Positions 12,641 through 26,519 of a DNA stretch of 64,000 nucleotides are shown in pieces. A program made the translations under genes and the position numbers. The notes under the pieces were generated by a model that saw only the letters and a list, made by a program, of their open reading frames with translations, searched no databases and was not told the DNA's origin. Origin of the DNA: Metellina segmentata (taxonomy: Eukaryota > Arthropoda > Arachnida > Araneae > Tetragnathidae). How positions within the stretch are numbered: the stretch's first letter is position 1; each line of letters opens with the position of its first letter. The DNA is taken from positions 94,697,478 through 94,761,477 of the forward strand of contig OX375873.1 in assembly GCA_947359465.1 (NCBI GenBank), in the 5' to 3' direction.

Positions 12641-13299
12641 ACGCACAGACTATATCTATAGACTAGTAGGTGGAGCACAGTGAGGTCTTTAGGGAAATGA
12701 AAAAGCTGACTTATTGATCGAAAAAAGATGCCATAGTGATGCAGAAATTGTCAAAGCTTATGACTTTTCATTCGTCAAAACTATATATCAAACTGATGTA
12801 TAAAAATATTTTGAGACAGTCTCCCGCTGTCTAAAGGAGCCTTTGCAATAGCATTTCAGTTTTCCCAGACTATCATACACGGGCAATGGTTGTCATGTTC
12901 ATATCATATAGGAAATATAAAAGAAGAGTGATCAATGGTAGCCTTTTTATGCTCCCAGGATCATGTGACCCAAACTATTGTTGTCTGCTGTGTGGAAACG
13001 AGCATTGATAATATGATTGGTCTACTAGACGGGATAAGACGTCTATTCATTGATTCCTCATCTGATTGGTCAGCGTGACATGGTAGTAGACTTTGGCGAT
13101 TTATCCTTATTTGTGTTGTTGTTTCTCATGCCTGCACTGGCAGACCAGAGGAGTGCCAGGCCCGTCGAAGACGGCAAAAGGCGAGGGGGTGCACCTTCCA
13201 TGTTATTGAGCCCCATTGGGAGGAAGTCCGACTTTGCCCGACATACATGACACATCCGTTTTACAGGAAGGTCCCTTTCATACATCCATTCACTCACAT
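12641..13299. other. intergenic DNA, no gene supported
   Basis: The part from 13050 to 13299 is less AT-rich and reads as a 66-codon frame on plus and a 75-codon frame on minus. Neither resembles a known protein. Confidence 0.4.
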
Positions 13300-13556
13300 A
13301 TATCGTAATTTAGATCCCAGAGGCCGATAACCCCCTGATCAGGTATCCCCATAGGTATTGATTTGGTATCGGAACATGGGGGACTTTGTGACAACGGCCT
13401 ATTTAACGTGCCCCAGTCACCATTAGTGAACACGACGGTCTTTAGCCAGGTCGAAGCGCCGATCTCGCAATCATCAGAATTGCAGGCTCCGCCGAGGACA
13501 GAACCCACAACCCTTCTGATGCAAGCCCGACGCTCTACTGAATGAGCTACCGCGGC
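13300..13556 (-). repeat. SINE family A relative with readable tRNA-like head
   Basis: On the minus strand the head reads gagccgcggtagctcattca, then gtagagcgtcggg, then gggttgtgggttctgtcc. This is a good A-box/B-box arrangement for a pol III promoter derived from a tRNA. The body keeps gaccgtcgtgttc and a cacgttaaat-like word but diverges from the main family further on, so it may be a subfamily. No intact tRNA cloverleaf can be formed. Confidence 0.75.
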
Positions 13557-13614
13557 TCATATCCTTATTTGTAACCACACTATAGAAATGCGCATTCACA
13601 CAACTACCCAGTTA

Positions 13615-13695
13615 TACGATATATATATCAGTATACGTATTATACGATATATACGATATATATATACTGGTATACGATATATACCAGTTATACGA
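13615..13695. repeat. palindromic TATACGATATA low-complexity tract
   Basis: Repeated tatacgatatata and ctggtatacgatatatacc words in both orientations. This is a short, strongly self-complementary AT tract. Confidence 0.75.
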
Positions 13696-13700
13696 ACATC

Positions 13701-16059
13701 GCGAACCGAGGCGATAGGATGTTCGAATCAGACAACCAAGTCAATTTTTCACCGAATCTTTCACGTGACTACGAGTTGACAAGTTGGTCTCACTTTTTGA
13801 GGCTCCTCTCTACAATAATGCTCAGTCTACTTATATTTCACATCAATGGTTCAAACTGCAACAGCTGTCGGTGGACCGATTTATTCCTAATAGGACTTTT
13901 TGTTGCCCTCGGATTGTAATTTGTGCGATTTAGGACAACCTATATATGGTTAAAAGCCAATGTCTGGATGACAGCCTTGTACAGGAGAGGTTTTTAACTG
14001 TACCGTGTCAAAATATTGGAGATCATGTGGGTATAATGGTATAACTGACTGTCATTTATCAACAACTCTACGAATTTAGGTGCGTTTTGGTAAAAATAGA
14101 TATATTTTGTAATCGGAACAAAATATTTCTGTACCATTTTCAAAATAGTGTGTAGAGGCTACCCATGTGTCTTCAACTCGTGATCTCCTTAGATTCTAAA
14201 AACATTTAATAATGGAAATACATCAATTTTTGACTGTTGAATAAAGATCAAGAGCAAGAGCAAATTATTCATGAATTTATAACTGCTCTTTTTTTTAATT
14301 ACATTATATATTCTAAAAAACAATCTAAAAACATCGGCAAGAAATATCTGTATTTTCTGTTTCTCTGCTTATTATTGGCCATAATACAAAAAATAAATTT
14401 TACTCTTCTTACTTACGAAAAGTTGACCTCATATTACGGATGGTTTAGAATTTTTTTTATCTTTGGCCCCTTTAAATTTTCATGACTAAGTACAAGTGCA
14501 CACCTAGCAAATTACTTGAACATTTGATTTGTCTTTTCACAGCCATTTTTTTCTAAGAAGGAACATTTGATTGGTACCGATGGTACAAAGTACTGCAATA
14601 ACTTTAATCAAAAAGAGCAAATGAAAAAAAGTTTTTGTGTAATTTGCTAAAAAGTCTTTAAAAACATTTAAAATTTTAATATTTCTTAAATTTTATGCAA
14701 TTTTTAATTTGTTTGAATACATTACAATCATCTTTATTGACTTTCATTGTCCGTTTCTGACAACTTTGATAATGCTTATTGGACATAAGTGTTTGAAGTT
14801 ACCACATTCTCAAAAAAATTTTAAACGTCTGTTCGAATAAAAACTTAAACGAGAAAATTCAGTCTTGAATTAAACTATTTATATAGCTGTAGTTACCAAA
14901 ATCATTTTTAATATTGCAAAGAAAGATTTATTTAAAACCAAGTAAAATATTCTAAATAATCTAATAAAATGTTAGGTTATGATGATCCCAGAAGGTGATA
15001 TGGAGGGAATAATCGCAAGAAATAAAAAGGAAGGAAAGATAAAACAAATTACTTTGAAGAAAAGAGATTATCGGGTTTGAAAAATAACAATACAAAAGCT
15101 GTCCAGAACCCATGAAATGTTTTCTTTTCAAAAGACAAGATAATGCAACATTCCAAAACTCCCATCTTTTGTTCAAAAAATGACACAGTTTCGCCCAAAA
15201 ATGTTAACAAAACGATGGAAAACACAGAATAGCTAATTGATCATCTTCCAAGACAAGCAGAAGCAGCATTGTAAAAAATGCCAGATTAACTTGTAACAAT
15301 TTTTTTTGGAGAATACAATTGACTATAGATGCCGTTTGCTCGTTTGAAACTAAGATACTTTTACTTGGAACAGTATATGTATTAAATAGAAATACTCGTG
15401 ACAAATATTTGAATCAAAACGAATATAGCTAAATTAAATATTCAGTAACAAAATTTTTTTAAATTGTCTATCTACCTTACTGGTACAGATATCTATTGAA
15501 AATATTCTTAGATTAAAGGTGTGGATATTCTAGTATATGGAAATGTATTGAGGCATGCACATGATGTATTGACTTTTGAAGTTTGCCACATTCCGTCTAA
15601 TGCGTTTTCTTTCAATTGAAAACCACATATTATCGAATCATTTAAGTATTCTGATTGAAGTGGAAGTCTAGTTCGCATTTTTCAATAGACAAGTGAGACT
15701 TTATCAACATACGGTATCCATATTTATCAAATCCAAAACCTATTTATGGTTTTATTATACATAATTTATTAAAACTATAATTTATAACTAATTGAATAAT
15801 TTATATGATTCACAAATATTTTGAAATTTATTAAATTATTCATACATTTTCTCATATAAAAACGTTTCGATGTAATAATTTTTTTACTTCACTTTTATTA
15901 GAATTAAGTTTTTTTGAACAAACAGTTTCATTACTTTAAGAAATACTCTTTATTCACCTCAGACTGGTATTTTCAAATAAAACTTTTGCATTGAATATCA
16001 ACTTTCCTATTAACATTCAATAAAGTTATTTGTCATGGGCCAACCCTGATGGAAGAATC
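13701..16059. other. AT-rich intergenic DNA
   Basis: No supportable gene. The ORFs at 13719, 14237, 14961 and 15204 (66-82 codons) are rich in Phe, Leu, Ile and Lys and match the base composition. Confidence 0.45.
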
Positions 16060-16345
16060 GCAGGTTAGCAACAGGAAGGTTGCAAGTTCTCAATTCTATC
16101 CAATAAAAGACCGTCGTGTACATGGGGGCTGGTGCACATTAAGTCTGTCGTTAACTCACATGTTCTCTTGTTGACGTAGTGTAGAAGTTTGAAGAGTGGA
16201 GTGATAGCTCAGGCGTTAACCTCGTCATCTGACTTTGATTAAAAACTACGAGGTGTCCGCAGATCTTTCAATTCGGGATTGTTAGCCAATAGCCCGTTGA
16301 GTCTCTCTAGTGCCACTTAATTTAAACTACCTACCTATCCAAAGT
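16060..16345 (+). repeat. SINE family A copy
   Basis: Plus-strand copy with gaccgtcgtgtacatggggg, ctggtgcacatt, gaagtttgaagagtgg, agctcagg, aatagcccgttgag and a tail of ctacctaccta. The tRNA-like head is degraded. Confidence 0.85.
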
Positions 16346-18090
16346 TAAATTTATAGTTAAATTTATGAAAAATCTGTTACTACCATATTCTGAATTGAAG
16401 TTCCATGTTCAGAACTGATAGAATTAAAACATTCTTTATTCCTGTTTATGATTGAAATAAACGTATACTACTGACAAATTTTCTGTTTTGACTTTTAACT
16501 GATTTCCTATTTAAAGCAAAGACAAATACAAATCATTCATCAAGTACAGGACCAGTAATATAGTAACGTGCTACAGTACACCTAAACTAAACAATGTTTT
16601 TATTTTATTTTATGAAACCCTTACTTCTTACTTCCAAAGAAAGGAAATAAACTTTGAATCGAATTTTTTGAAACAATGAATTCTGTCTTTTGTGTAAAAG
16701 ATCGAATATTAAACCCACACACACAGAAAAATATATTTTACGACTACATTCTATACCATGAGGCCATTTCACAACTATTAACTTGTATCGTCTTGTTGCA
16801 GAACAAGAAATGAAATTAAACGAATCTAACTTTATCATTTTCTTTTGCAAAAGTTTCCAATTATCTTTCGAAAATTTATTGCGATGAGTTGGCAACTACT
16901 TCTCTCGTACCTATTTATACACTGAAAAAATTACCTTCGATTCAATGTGCAAAACAAAGCGCTGTCAAATCGATTTCGGAAATCCTTCATTATCCAGTCT
17001 GATGAAAATGTGTTTTTTACTTTCCCTTATAAAGACCGCACAAAACGCTACTTTATGAAAGAAACAAACGCTGCCACTGGTTTCGTTTTCTGTCTATTTA
17101 CTCGCTATATTTTTGTTTTTCTTCTTGGCCACTGAGTTTGAACGCATTACAATTGGAAAAGAACAATAGGGGAATCACTGATAAACCGGGTCAAGGTCCA
17201 GTAATAAATGACTTCTTTGACCTTCACAAACAAAATCGCTCCACTTCTGCTACGCTTTGCTTTGTAAAACTTCTTAATTGTTGTGGTTAGCATTGGTTTT
17301 TTGAAGTGTTATTATTCCGACCGAAATTTCACGTAACCGTTTTTTTCCTCGAGTTCAGTTGAACAATGTTTAATCAACTCAGTTAACATATTCTGGTCAT
17401 TACAAATGGGAATTTAAATATCTGCATATAGATGTGATGCCCCGAGGGAATTGGCTACTTATTTATGGTTGCGATCATTTCTTATCAGGTTATAATGACG
17501 GCGTGTTATTGATTGCAGGATATAAACTATGCCTAGGTGATCAACTTCCAATTGATTAGGTTTCTGCATAAGCGTTTCGACGGAAATTGAGTTATTAAGA
17601 AACATGCATTCAAGAATTTTGGCTTATACAAACTTTTTCTTCGATTTTCTGATTTCTAACCATCTTTGTCATCCTAAATTAGATTTTAAATATTTATTAT
17701 TTCTCTGAAAAATGTTAATCAATTCCTCAATTATTTATCGGAATGTAGCGGTTAGTTTTTGTATTTGCTCAAATTCGAGAACCGCTTCCAGCAAATGTGC
17801 TCTGCCCAAAACTTATAAATAAGCGTTAGTTTTAAACTCAAGCAGTTCAGTTGCAAAAAAGTAGTACAATAATTATCAAAATTATATTTAGAGATTCCTA
17901 TTTTTCCGTTGAATAAAAATAATTTTCTTTTAAATATGAGAAGCAATTTAGTTTTCAATCTTCTTTTGAAAATATTTTTTCAACTAACACATTAATGTCA
18001 TTTACTTGTGTTGTTAAACATTTGTCAGTCATTTATGTATAAGGTTTCAGTTCAAAATTGTTTATCGTCTTTATCCTCGTTATAAATAGA
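16346..18090. other. AT-rich intergenic DNA
   Basis: No gene or known repeat supported. The ORFs at 16605 (96 codons, minus), 16947 and 17752 show no recognisable motif. Confidence 0.45.
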
Positions 18091-18094
18091 TCTT

Positions 18095-18275
18095 AAGGTT
18101 CCTGGTTCGAATCCAGGTCAATGCCTGGATATTTGTTAGTGTATGGCGTAGAGATGAATGATGTATCTTAAATCTGTCGTAGCCGAGAGTCCTCACGTTG
18201 GGTTGGTGTGAAAGTTTGGAGAGTGGGGTGCCAGCTCAGGTGTTGCTTTGTCATCTGAACGCGGTTCGATACACA
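18095..18275 (+). repeat. B-box fragment joined to SINE family A body
   Basis: Starts with ggttcctggttcgaatccag, a good B-box like that of the SINE at 42.7 kb. It then passes into a family A body fragment (ttaaatctgtcgtagcc, gtttggagagtggggtgcc). This is a composite or recombinant copy. Confidence 0.6.
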
Positions 18276-18394
18276 TCCTGTGAGCACATAGTCAGATCAC
18301 AAGCTTTCTGTGTAAATATCCTACCCAATGCTCAGAATCTTCCAAACAAAATAATCAAACACCAGAGCAGTGGATCCTAAATAGTGCTCGGAAA

Positions 18395-18690
18395 GCGGTA
18401 GCTCTATTGGAAGCGAAACAGTTTAGCAACCGGACATTTGCGAGGTCGAAGATAAGTCCATCCAAAGACAGTCCTGTACGCGGGGGCTAATGCATGTTAA
18501 AACTATCGCGACCTCAAATGTCCTTACGTTGGCGTAGTGTGGACGCTTGGTGAGTGAGGTTCTACAGCTCAGCAGTTTATATATGTTCATTTGATCATGG
18601 TTCCAAATTGCGAGGTGAATTCATATACTTCACTTAAGGGTTGATCGCGAATAGCCCATGGAATCGTTCCAGTTAGTACCTACCCATACA
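18395..18690 (+). repeat. SINE family A copy, nearly full length
   Basis: Begins with the tRNA-like head (aaagcggtagctctattgg) and continues through gggggctaatgcatg, cctcaaatgtccttacgttg and gcgtagtgtgg. It ends near tagtacctaccc. Diverged by many substitutions. Confidence 0.8.
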
Positions 18691-19318
18691 ATGCTATGCA
18701 GCTTGCTGGAGCACCTTGGCAGACAAATCGCGATAGTTTTTGTATTTTCCCTTGAATGGACATTTAATTCACATAGTTTGAGAATGAGGCCATTGATGTA
18801 TTGATGCTACTATAGAAAGGATATCTAAAGCTCACTGTAGAAGTCACCAACTAAACTGAATAAACCAAAGATGAAAATATAGCGGTATGGAATTTACTTT
18901 TGGATATCGGTAAAAGATGCTAATCGGTAAAGTTCAATGAATATTAATTTATTCGCAACGCCATATGTGTACAATGTTGGACTTTTGGTGATTGCTATGA
19001 TGAAAAGCAAATATTATGCGAAAATCTATGTGGAACAAGAAATTGGGGTGGCTGTTTCCAGAATGATTACAAGATTTGAGAGGATGCACAGTGAATAATA
19101 GGCTTACCCGTCTCAATAATAACCATTTGGTCAATGATATGATAGCTCTAAATGTGTACCTAGTTACACTTTGAGCGTCATGAGATTTCTGAGTGATGTA
19201 GAACCGCAACACGCATAATGATTAAATTAACACATTTATTTGTAGAAACGAATCCTAGAAAATATATTTTTCAAGATCGAAACTGATTTGAAGCCATGCA
19301 GAACGGATAAATGGTAAG
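18691..19318. other. intergenic DNA, nothing recognised
   Basis: AT-rich. An 87-codon minus-strand frame (18949-19212) has no recognisable motif. Confidence 0.4.
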
Positions 19319-19590
19319 TAGGTATTTAACTAACGGCGCATTGTTGCAACACAATTGGAGACTGTCCGGGATCAAACCCAAAGGGAACGGAAAGATATGA
19401 GGAAGATACCCAAAGGAAAGATATGAGGACAGCACAAGGTAATTCTGAGCCACGGTCTGATCATGAGGTTACACTTGAAGAGGCATCCCACTCTCCAAAC
19501 TCACATGACAACATGAGGACATTTGAGGCCACGAGAGAATTATCGTTCACCAGTCCTCTTTGTACACGGCTGTCTTTGGTTGGATTTCAA
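19319..19590 (-). repeat. SINE family A copy with internal duplication
   Basis: Minus-strand copy showing ctaacggcgcattgttgcaa, actgtccgggatcaaaccc, ccacggtctgatcatgagg and catcccactctccaaac. The word ggaaagatatgagga occurs twice (near 19390 and 19413), a small duplication inside the element. Confidence 0.8.
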
Positions 19591-20189
19591 TAAAGTAACT
19601 CGCAAACTTTAGATTACTAATCCGTTACTCTTTCAACCGGGTTACTGCGATCCGGACGGATTAGTGAGTGGGACTCCCAAGAGAGTTATTACTAATTATA
19701 TAGTTTGTTTGTTAATTTGAAATAAATAAATAAATTATTTTAGCAACCAACCTAGCCACATCAATTGCGCATTCACCCATTTAGGTATGCCTATGTTCTG
19801 ACTTTGGGTGCGGTGGAAAAATCCTGATACACAAATCGCGTCTCCAACCACAAACGTTTTTGAAACACTACCCACTAGAGCAGTGATTCCCCCAATTAAT
19901 TATAAATGAAGTTTAAAGTACAAATTAAATTTCCTATTCTTGTTACCCCCTCAGGGGTATATCTTCTTTAAATGTGTTCCAGAATCACAACATCAAGGAA
20001 CTCACGCGGTATTTCTTTCCTTCTGTTTTTTATCAAGGTTGCCATTCATTTTTCTTCGAATATTAATCCTGTAATGAGTATTGGGGCAATTAAAAGCACA
20101 TCAATCTTATTAACTGCTCTAAAAAATACGAGGATAAAATTAATTGGTAATTTTATGAGTTGTGTTTTTTACAGTGTTGGTAGGTAATT
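19591..20189. other. intergenic DNA, nothing recognised
   Basis: AT-rich filler between two minus-strand SINE copies. The 71-codon frame at 19972 is not convincing. Confidence 0.4.
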
Positions 20190-20475
20190 TTAATTCACGT
20201 CGCACTGAAGCAACAATACTGGCTATTGGCGACAGTCCTTGAACAATACGGAAGAGAAAGATCAGAGCACAACACTACTTAATTTTGAACCAAGGTCAGA
20301 TAACGAGGCACAACTTGAGTGTGCACCCCACTTTTCAAACTTCACCAAGCCAATGTGAGGCCATAAGAGATTTAACGTGCACCAACTCACGTGTACACGA
20401 CGGTCTTTGGCTGGGCCTGGTTTCGAACACGCAACCCTCCGGCTTCTCTTCCAACTTGGCTACCGCGGCCCCTCA
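20190..20475 (-). repeat. SINE family A copy, full length
   Basis: One of the most complete copies. From the tail on plus: gtcgcactgaagcaaca, ggctattggcgacagtcc, gaaccaaggtcagataacg, acgtgcaccaactcacgtgt, gacggtctttggctgggcc, and the complement of the head (ttggctaccgcggcc). It is a good guide to the roughly 280-bp family consensus. Confidence 0.85.
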
Positions 20476-21099
20476 AACGTTCTTGTATGATATGCTTACA
20501 AATATGTAAGTATGCTAGGACACCATTTTCTCCAGCAAACCTCCAGTCGCAATTATAAAGTTCCTAAAGATATTTTTTAATGTAAGCAAAACAAGAATAT
20601 AAAATTGGTCTATAAGTACTGAATAGTTCATGACATGTAAGGCTCAATATGTGCATAAACTGACGAATGTATGCAATTTGATGCAGAATTTAATAAATAA
20701 TCAATGAGACGCTAAGGGTTTTTACGTGCCCTTCAAGCTGTTCTTTGCCACGAGCGGTCACTTTTTAGATTTCGACCTCGAATCAAGGAATGAGCGTGGG
20801 AACGCAAATCAACAGGTGTGGGGGGATAGCTGAAAGGTATGATTGAGTTTGTCTTATTTGCTGTCATAACAATAACAATAGCTATTAAACAAACATAATT
20901 TATCGCAAGAAAGTTTAAAGTTGTCGTTGCATACAAAATAGAGGACGATTCTTTATAGTGTTAAGATTCGAAATCGGATTTGGTACCTTTTTCGAAAATA
21001 AGAGGAAAGTGTTCGTTTTTGCGTGACTATATCAACTGAAGATCATGGCTTAGTAGGTTTTCACCGCGCTATCAACCTCTAAGCTGCTCGCGGCACAGT
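20476..21099. other. intergenic DNA, nothing recognised
   Basis: No repeat or gene identified. Confidence 0.4.
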
Positions 21100-21240
21100 T
21101 CCGATTTCTCCCTGTGTGTATTTCTCTTTTCTGTGTCAGTAAAATTTTTAATTGAGCATGTATGTCCATTACTTGACGTTGTCTGTCTTCCGTTTGGTAC
21201 AGCTTCCCCAAATATGACCCTTGTGCTTTAGAAACCCAAC
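21100..21240 (-). repeat. repeat family B, copy
   Basis: Close relative of 188-325: gatttctccctgtgtgtat, ctcttttctgtgtcagtaaa and aaatatgacccttgtgc occur in the same order. Confidence 0.6.
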
Positions 21241-21759
21241 CCGATAGAGATTAGAGGATATTGAATCGCAGTCTAAAATTATCGGCCTCTGCTGAGTCGG
21301 CATTTGAGGCAGGTGTTTTTTAACTACGGAGCAGGTTAAACGCATATGATGAGTTCCGAGTATTTAAGTCCTTAGAGTGGTTTCTGACTCCGTCTATTCG
21401 TTCAGTACCTGAAGAAGCAATGATTACTTGTTGTTGAATGTGGTGAAAACCTCTTCTGGTCACATCCTTAATTGTCTGAGGCTGTCCAAGGAGGATCTGT
21501 GTAGTAATCCCTCACTTTTTAAAGTTATGCGAACTCGCAGCTTTAATTAGAAATAACCTTGGCGAATTACCGAAACGGAAATAATGTATGGTTGTTGCCC
21601 AAACTGATATGGAGCATGGAAGCCCCTTTCCTTGACTTCCTTACCACCTTTCTACCGATGAACTTCCCCAATGTTATCTTCTTCTCATTGGAGTCACACT
21701 ATATCTGTGGTCAAGAGGAATAAGAGGTTAAACCTAAAAACCAACTTTTCAGGAGCGCG

Positions 21760-21763
<4 letters not shown>
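21241..21763. other. intergenic DNA, nothing recognised
   Basis: No ORF or repeat supported. It ends at an AT microsatellite. Confidence 0.4.

Positions 21764-21821
<58 letters not shown>
21764..21821. repeat. (AT)n microsatellite
   Basis: Nearly 60 bp of uninterrupted AT dinucleotides, directly abutting the inverted-repeat element at 21821. A second long (AT)n tract at 32188 lies near a related element. Confidence 0.95.
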
Positions 21822-21825
<4 letters not shown>

Positions 21826-22308
21826 CAAGAACACAAGAATTTCTAAAAAAATGTTACAAAAGTCTTAAAAAATTCAAAGATAATAAAAGAAAAATCCAAA
21901 ATAAAAAGAGGCAATTCCCATGGCTCTGGGTAAATTACGAAAAATAATTATTCATGCGTTGTGTAGGTGTTGATATTAATAAATCTTTCAAAAATATTTT
22001 TAAAGAATGAAAACGGGTATTTGTTATTGAGAAGTGTGTTTTTTAGATATTTACATTGTAATAAAAAGTTAGCATCAGAATTACAAATTTTTTTGAAACG
22101 TACCAATTGACCAGCTATCGTGTTGTAGTATATTCTTTTAGAGATATTGGAGTCCCAAAATATTAATTTAATGACTGTAAATTTAAAATCGCTGCGTTTA
22201 TCATATACATTACTGATGACGCCCTGATCCACCAACATTTCTTCATTTTTTATTATTTTTTAAGACTTTTGTTACATTTTTTTTAGAAATTCTTGTGTTC
22301 TTGAAATT
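21821..22308. mobile_element. inverted-repeat-bounded retroelement fragment
   Basis: The left end (aatttcaagaacacaagaat, continuing to about 21870) is repeated in inverse orientation at about 22257-22308 with about one indel over some 50 bp. Between the arms lies a minus-strand reading frame with reverse-transcriptase-like C-terminal features. A second, more decayed copy of the interior lies at 32.72-33.0 kb. Inverted terminal sequences around an RT fragment recall Penelope-like elements, but I cannot settle the class. Confidence 0.6.
21948..22238 (-). pseudogene. reverse-transcriptase C-terminal fragment
   Basis: This 96-codon frame reads as a plausible retroelement protein piece. It has a Tyr-Asp-Lys-Arg motif followed by DFKF, then DSNI, then YYNTIAGQLVR and a Lys-Ile-Cys-Asn stretch. 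From memory, this order is seen just downstream of the RT domain in some animal retroelements. The catalytic core (YADD-type motif) is not present in the window, so it is a 5'-truncated remnant. The homologous stretch at 32.7-33.0 kb has the same order of words at DNA level, which argues for a dispersed family. It is the only protein-like signal here; the class call is weak. Confidence 0.45.
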
Positions 22309-22314
22309 ATATTG

Positions 22315-22415
22315 CTTACCATGCTATGTCTGCAGCTTCAGCGCGCTTACATGGGTAGTTTCGAGTTTCGGTTTCTGGTTAATGCACCCCGGCTGTTTGG
22401 TTATTTTTTGTTATT
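22315..22415. repeat. block shared with 33125-33205
   Basis: The words atgtctgcagcttcagcgcg, cttacatggg and gcaccccggctgtttggtt recur at 33.13-33.20 kb, beside the second RT-fragment copy. The block therefore belongs to the same retroelement family. Confidence 0.65.
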
Positions 22416-24111
22416 TTGTGTGTGTTATGTTATTTTGTATATTTTATGTTGTTATTATATATATATCCATTTCACTGTTATATAATGCCATGTGCTTACG
22501 AGAACCATTATCAGAAATTTAGTACAAATCATAATTCAATTAAGGCTAACCAGTTGAATGCTGAAAAAGTAATATTTAACAAAAATTGAATCATCCAGTA
22601 CGAAAAGGAAGGAACTGGAGTTTATGGACTTACGTTTCTTGGTGTGCTCCTTGACAAGGCTTACAATTCCCGAATGACTATGGTTTCTGTATCTTCCATA
22701 ACTCTGTTTGATGCTTTTTAGTTTGAGAATTGTGAGTTTGGCTAATAGAAAACAAATCCGTATAGAAATACTAACATTCCGAAATTCCAATTATTTCCTT
22801 TTAGAACTGGACGATTCAACCTCTGAACATGCTACAGCAAAAGTAAATCATGTAGATCAATACTATAGGGTTCATGAGAACTTCAAAAAATAAAATATAA
22901 AGTAACAAAGATAAAATATAGCTTATTATAATGGTGTAATCCATTTTGCATTTTAAATTAAAAAAAAAATGCAATCCAATAATGTTTTTTCTATCCCTCT
23001 CACTGAAATATTAATAGCTGAAACATGATAAAATATAATTTTTGCTCAGTTAGGTACCGATGGAAAAGCTTATATGACGAACTTACAACGATACATTTTA
23101 AAAAAGAAATGTTTTTACCTTATAAAATTCTTGGAGACAGTTGAAGAACATTGCTGTGTTTCACTGATTCAATAGAGTTGCTGCAAACTTGGTAGTATTT
23201 ACAGCAGATATGGTTGATTGTGTGGTGACTAGATACTTTTGAAGGATTTTTCTTAAAATTGTATGCCAGTTTTTCACTTCACTTCATGTATCATTTTCAA
23301 TAGATTTTAAAGAGATCGTTGCTCAAATTTCTTTCTTGCTTCGTAAGACTACTTTCTTATAGAATCTTGATAAGTCTGAAAATATTTTCTTCCAATAGAA
23401 CAGCTATGACAATTAATATTTCTTGTTGCTTGGTTGAACAAAGGCCAGCTTATCTTATATTATTAATTTATATTTTAAAGAATTTAATTAATTAATTAGA
23501 GATTATTATGTTATATATTGAATAAACTTATGTTTATCAAATGATTGTTTATTAATAGCAATTTCACGAACGTATTTATTCAATTTATTATTATCGTTAG
23601 TAATTTTCAACAATTGCTTTTAATACATTAGTAAACGTTTGGTAAAAAAATATTTCGATGATATTATTAAGAAAATTTTTAAATTAACGTTTTTTCAATT
23701 TGTTTTTAATGGAGGGTTTCAGAAGGATATTTTTGAAACATTTAAGCACATATATATTTAAGGAGCTGAATCATAATCTCAATAATATTTTAAACTTTCT
23801 ATGTTCATGGGAATTTTTTACGATAGCAGATGATAAATCGTTGCTAAAACATTGTACAAATAGTACTTTTAAGTATAAAATGCCCTTCTCTCAAGAAACA
23901 AGAATTCCAAGAAAGCAATACGTAACTACCATCTTTATGCAGCTTGATGGGATCTTGTATTGTTATTTCTGCCTATTAGGTAACACGCAATACAAAAAAG
24001 GTCTATTTGGCAATTTATGAGTTTGCAATAAATGGTTAAAATAAGGACTGAAATGAACCGGTATTGTATTGGAGAAGGCACCTGGTGCAAAACAAATAAG
24101 TTCGCGCATAT
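22416..24111. other. AT-rich DNA including probable KLF 3' UTR
   Basis: The gene downstream of 24112 is read on the minus strand, so its 3' UTR lies here. Candidate polyadenylation words (tttatt on plus, AATAAA on minus) occur at about 23575 and around 23550. No poly-A site can be fixed without transcripts. The plus-strand ORF of 106 codons at 23700-24020 is antisense to this likely UTR and has no motif. Confidence 0.4.
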
Positions 24112-25239
<1,128 letters not shown>

Positions 25240-26139
25240 CTAGAATCAATCAGAAACAACAATTTTAGTTTAATAATACTGTCTATCATTAATGGTTTTA
25301 CATACGAAAACTTCAAATTCAGATGCTCTTAAGAATAGAGAAATAGAGATTGTATTTATCTTTCCACTTTATTACATATGAGAGCATCTATATTTGTGGA
25401 TAAATGCCCAAATAATTAGGATAAGCAGTTTATCTATCATAAGCAGACTCAAAATTATTTTCTATGGTGAAAGAAAGATAAAACGAATCTAAGAATTTAA
25501 TTCTACTGTTCTAAAAAGTTTCCAAAAACCTTCAAGATAAAAAAAAATTTAAAAAGCATAAATTAAATGTTAGATAAGATTTAGAAGACAGATTGGCATT
25601 GAGAATGTGTCTAATAGTTCCAATTTTTGTAACAACATCATAATGTTGAACGCATGTCACCAAAGAAGCGTTTTGAACAACATTTAACTCGTGGTACCAG
25701 ATAGAAAAAATTAATTTGCAGCTCAAAGAAAAAATACCCGAAATGTGAGAATCCGTAACATTGAAAATATGAATAATCCCAATTTTTTCAACGTAAGCAA
25801 AATGTTTACCCTATTTCTTTCATTAAACGAAGCTTTAAAATAAAATTTAAAATATAATACCGAAATACAAAATATTTGGAGAAAGTAATCATAATGTGAG
25901 AATCCGTAACATATTCTCACACCAAGTAAAAATATGTGATGGGAAGATGATGAAATTTTATCATTTAGTTTAACCTAGAGTTACTATTACCACTTTATAG
26001 ATTTATAAGCATTTTTGCCGTATCGAGCACAAAAAAAAGACATTATTTGAGTGTACGTGCAATAATTTTACCATCCCTGTTGCAAGATTTCTAATGAAGA
26101 TAGAATGAAATTACTCACAAAAAAATTCGAGTCAGCACT

Positions 26140-26519
26140 AACGAAAGAGAAAGCTGACAGAAGAGAATAAAACAAACCGACCTTTACGACATGGGGTATT
26201 ATTTATCGAGCCCATTCGGCAATGCCGATTTGCTGCGAATTATAATCCCTGCTCTGTCATTACAACTCGCGAACAATCTGCGAATCATTAAACACATCAT
26301 CCCCATCGTTTTCTCCCGAAATGTATCACAACACGCAACATGCTAGAAATGATACCATCTCCAACAACCATCCATCCGCGGCTGGCGTCAAACCAGAAGT
26401 TCGTGCCTTTCTTCCTCCAATGGTCCTCACTCCGAATTAAAAAACCGCTCTCTCACAGACAAAAAAAATATGAGATAAAAATCAATCTTATGTTCCTAAA
26501 TGGCAACTCCAGCATGTAA
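26140..26519. other. GC-balanced block in KLF intron, possible regulatory element
   Basis: More complex and less AT-rich than the surrounding intron and free of the window's repeats. It includes a small palindrome tcggcaatgccga near 26217. Retention of such a block in a decaying intron suggests, but does not prove, an enhancer or decayed exon. Confidence 0.3.

Noticed and set aside
13490..13556. Possible tRNA gene (gagccgcggtagctcattca)
   Set aside because: A- and B-box words are present but the cloverleaf is broken and a SINE body follows.
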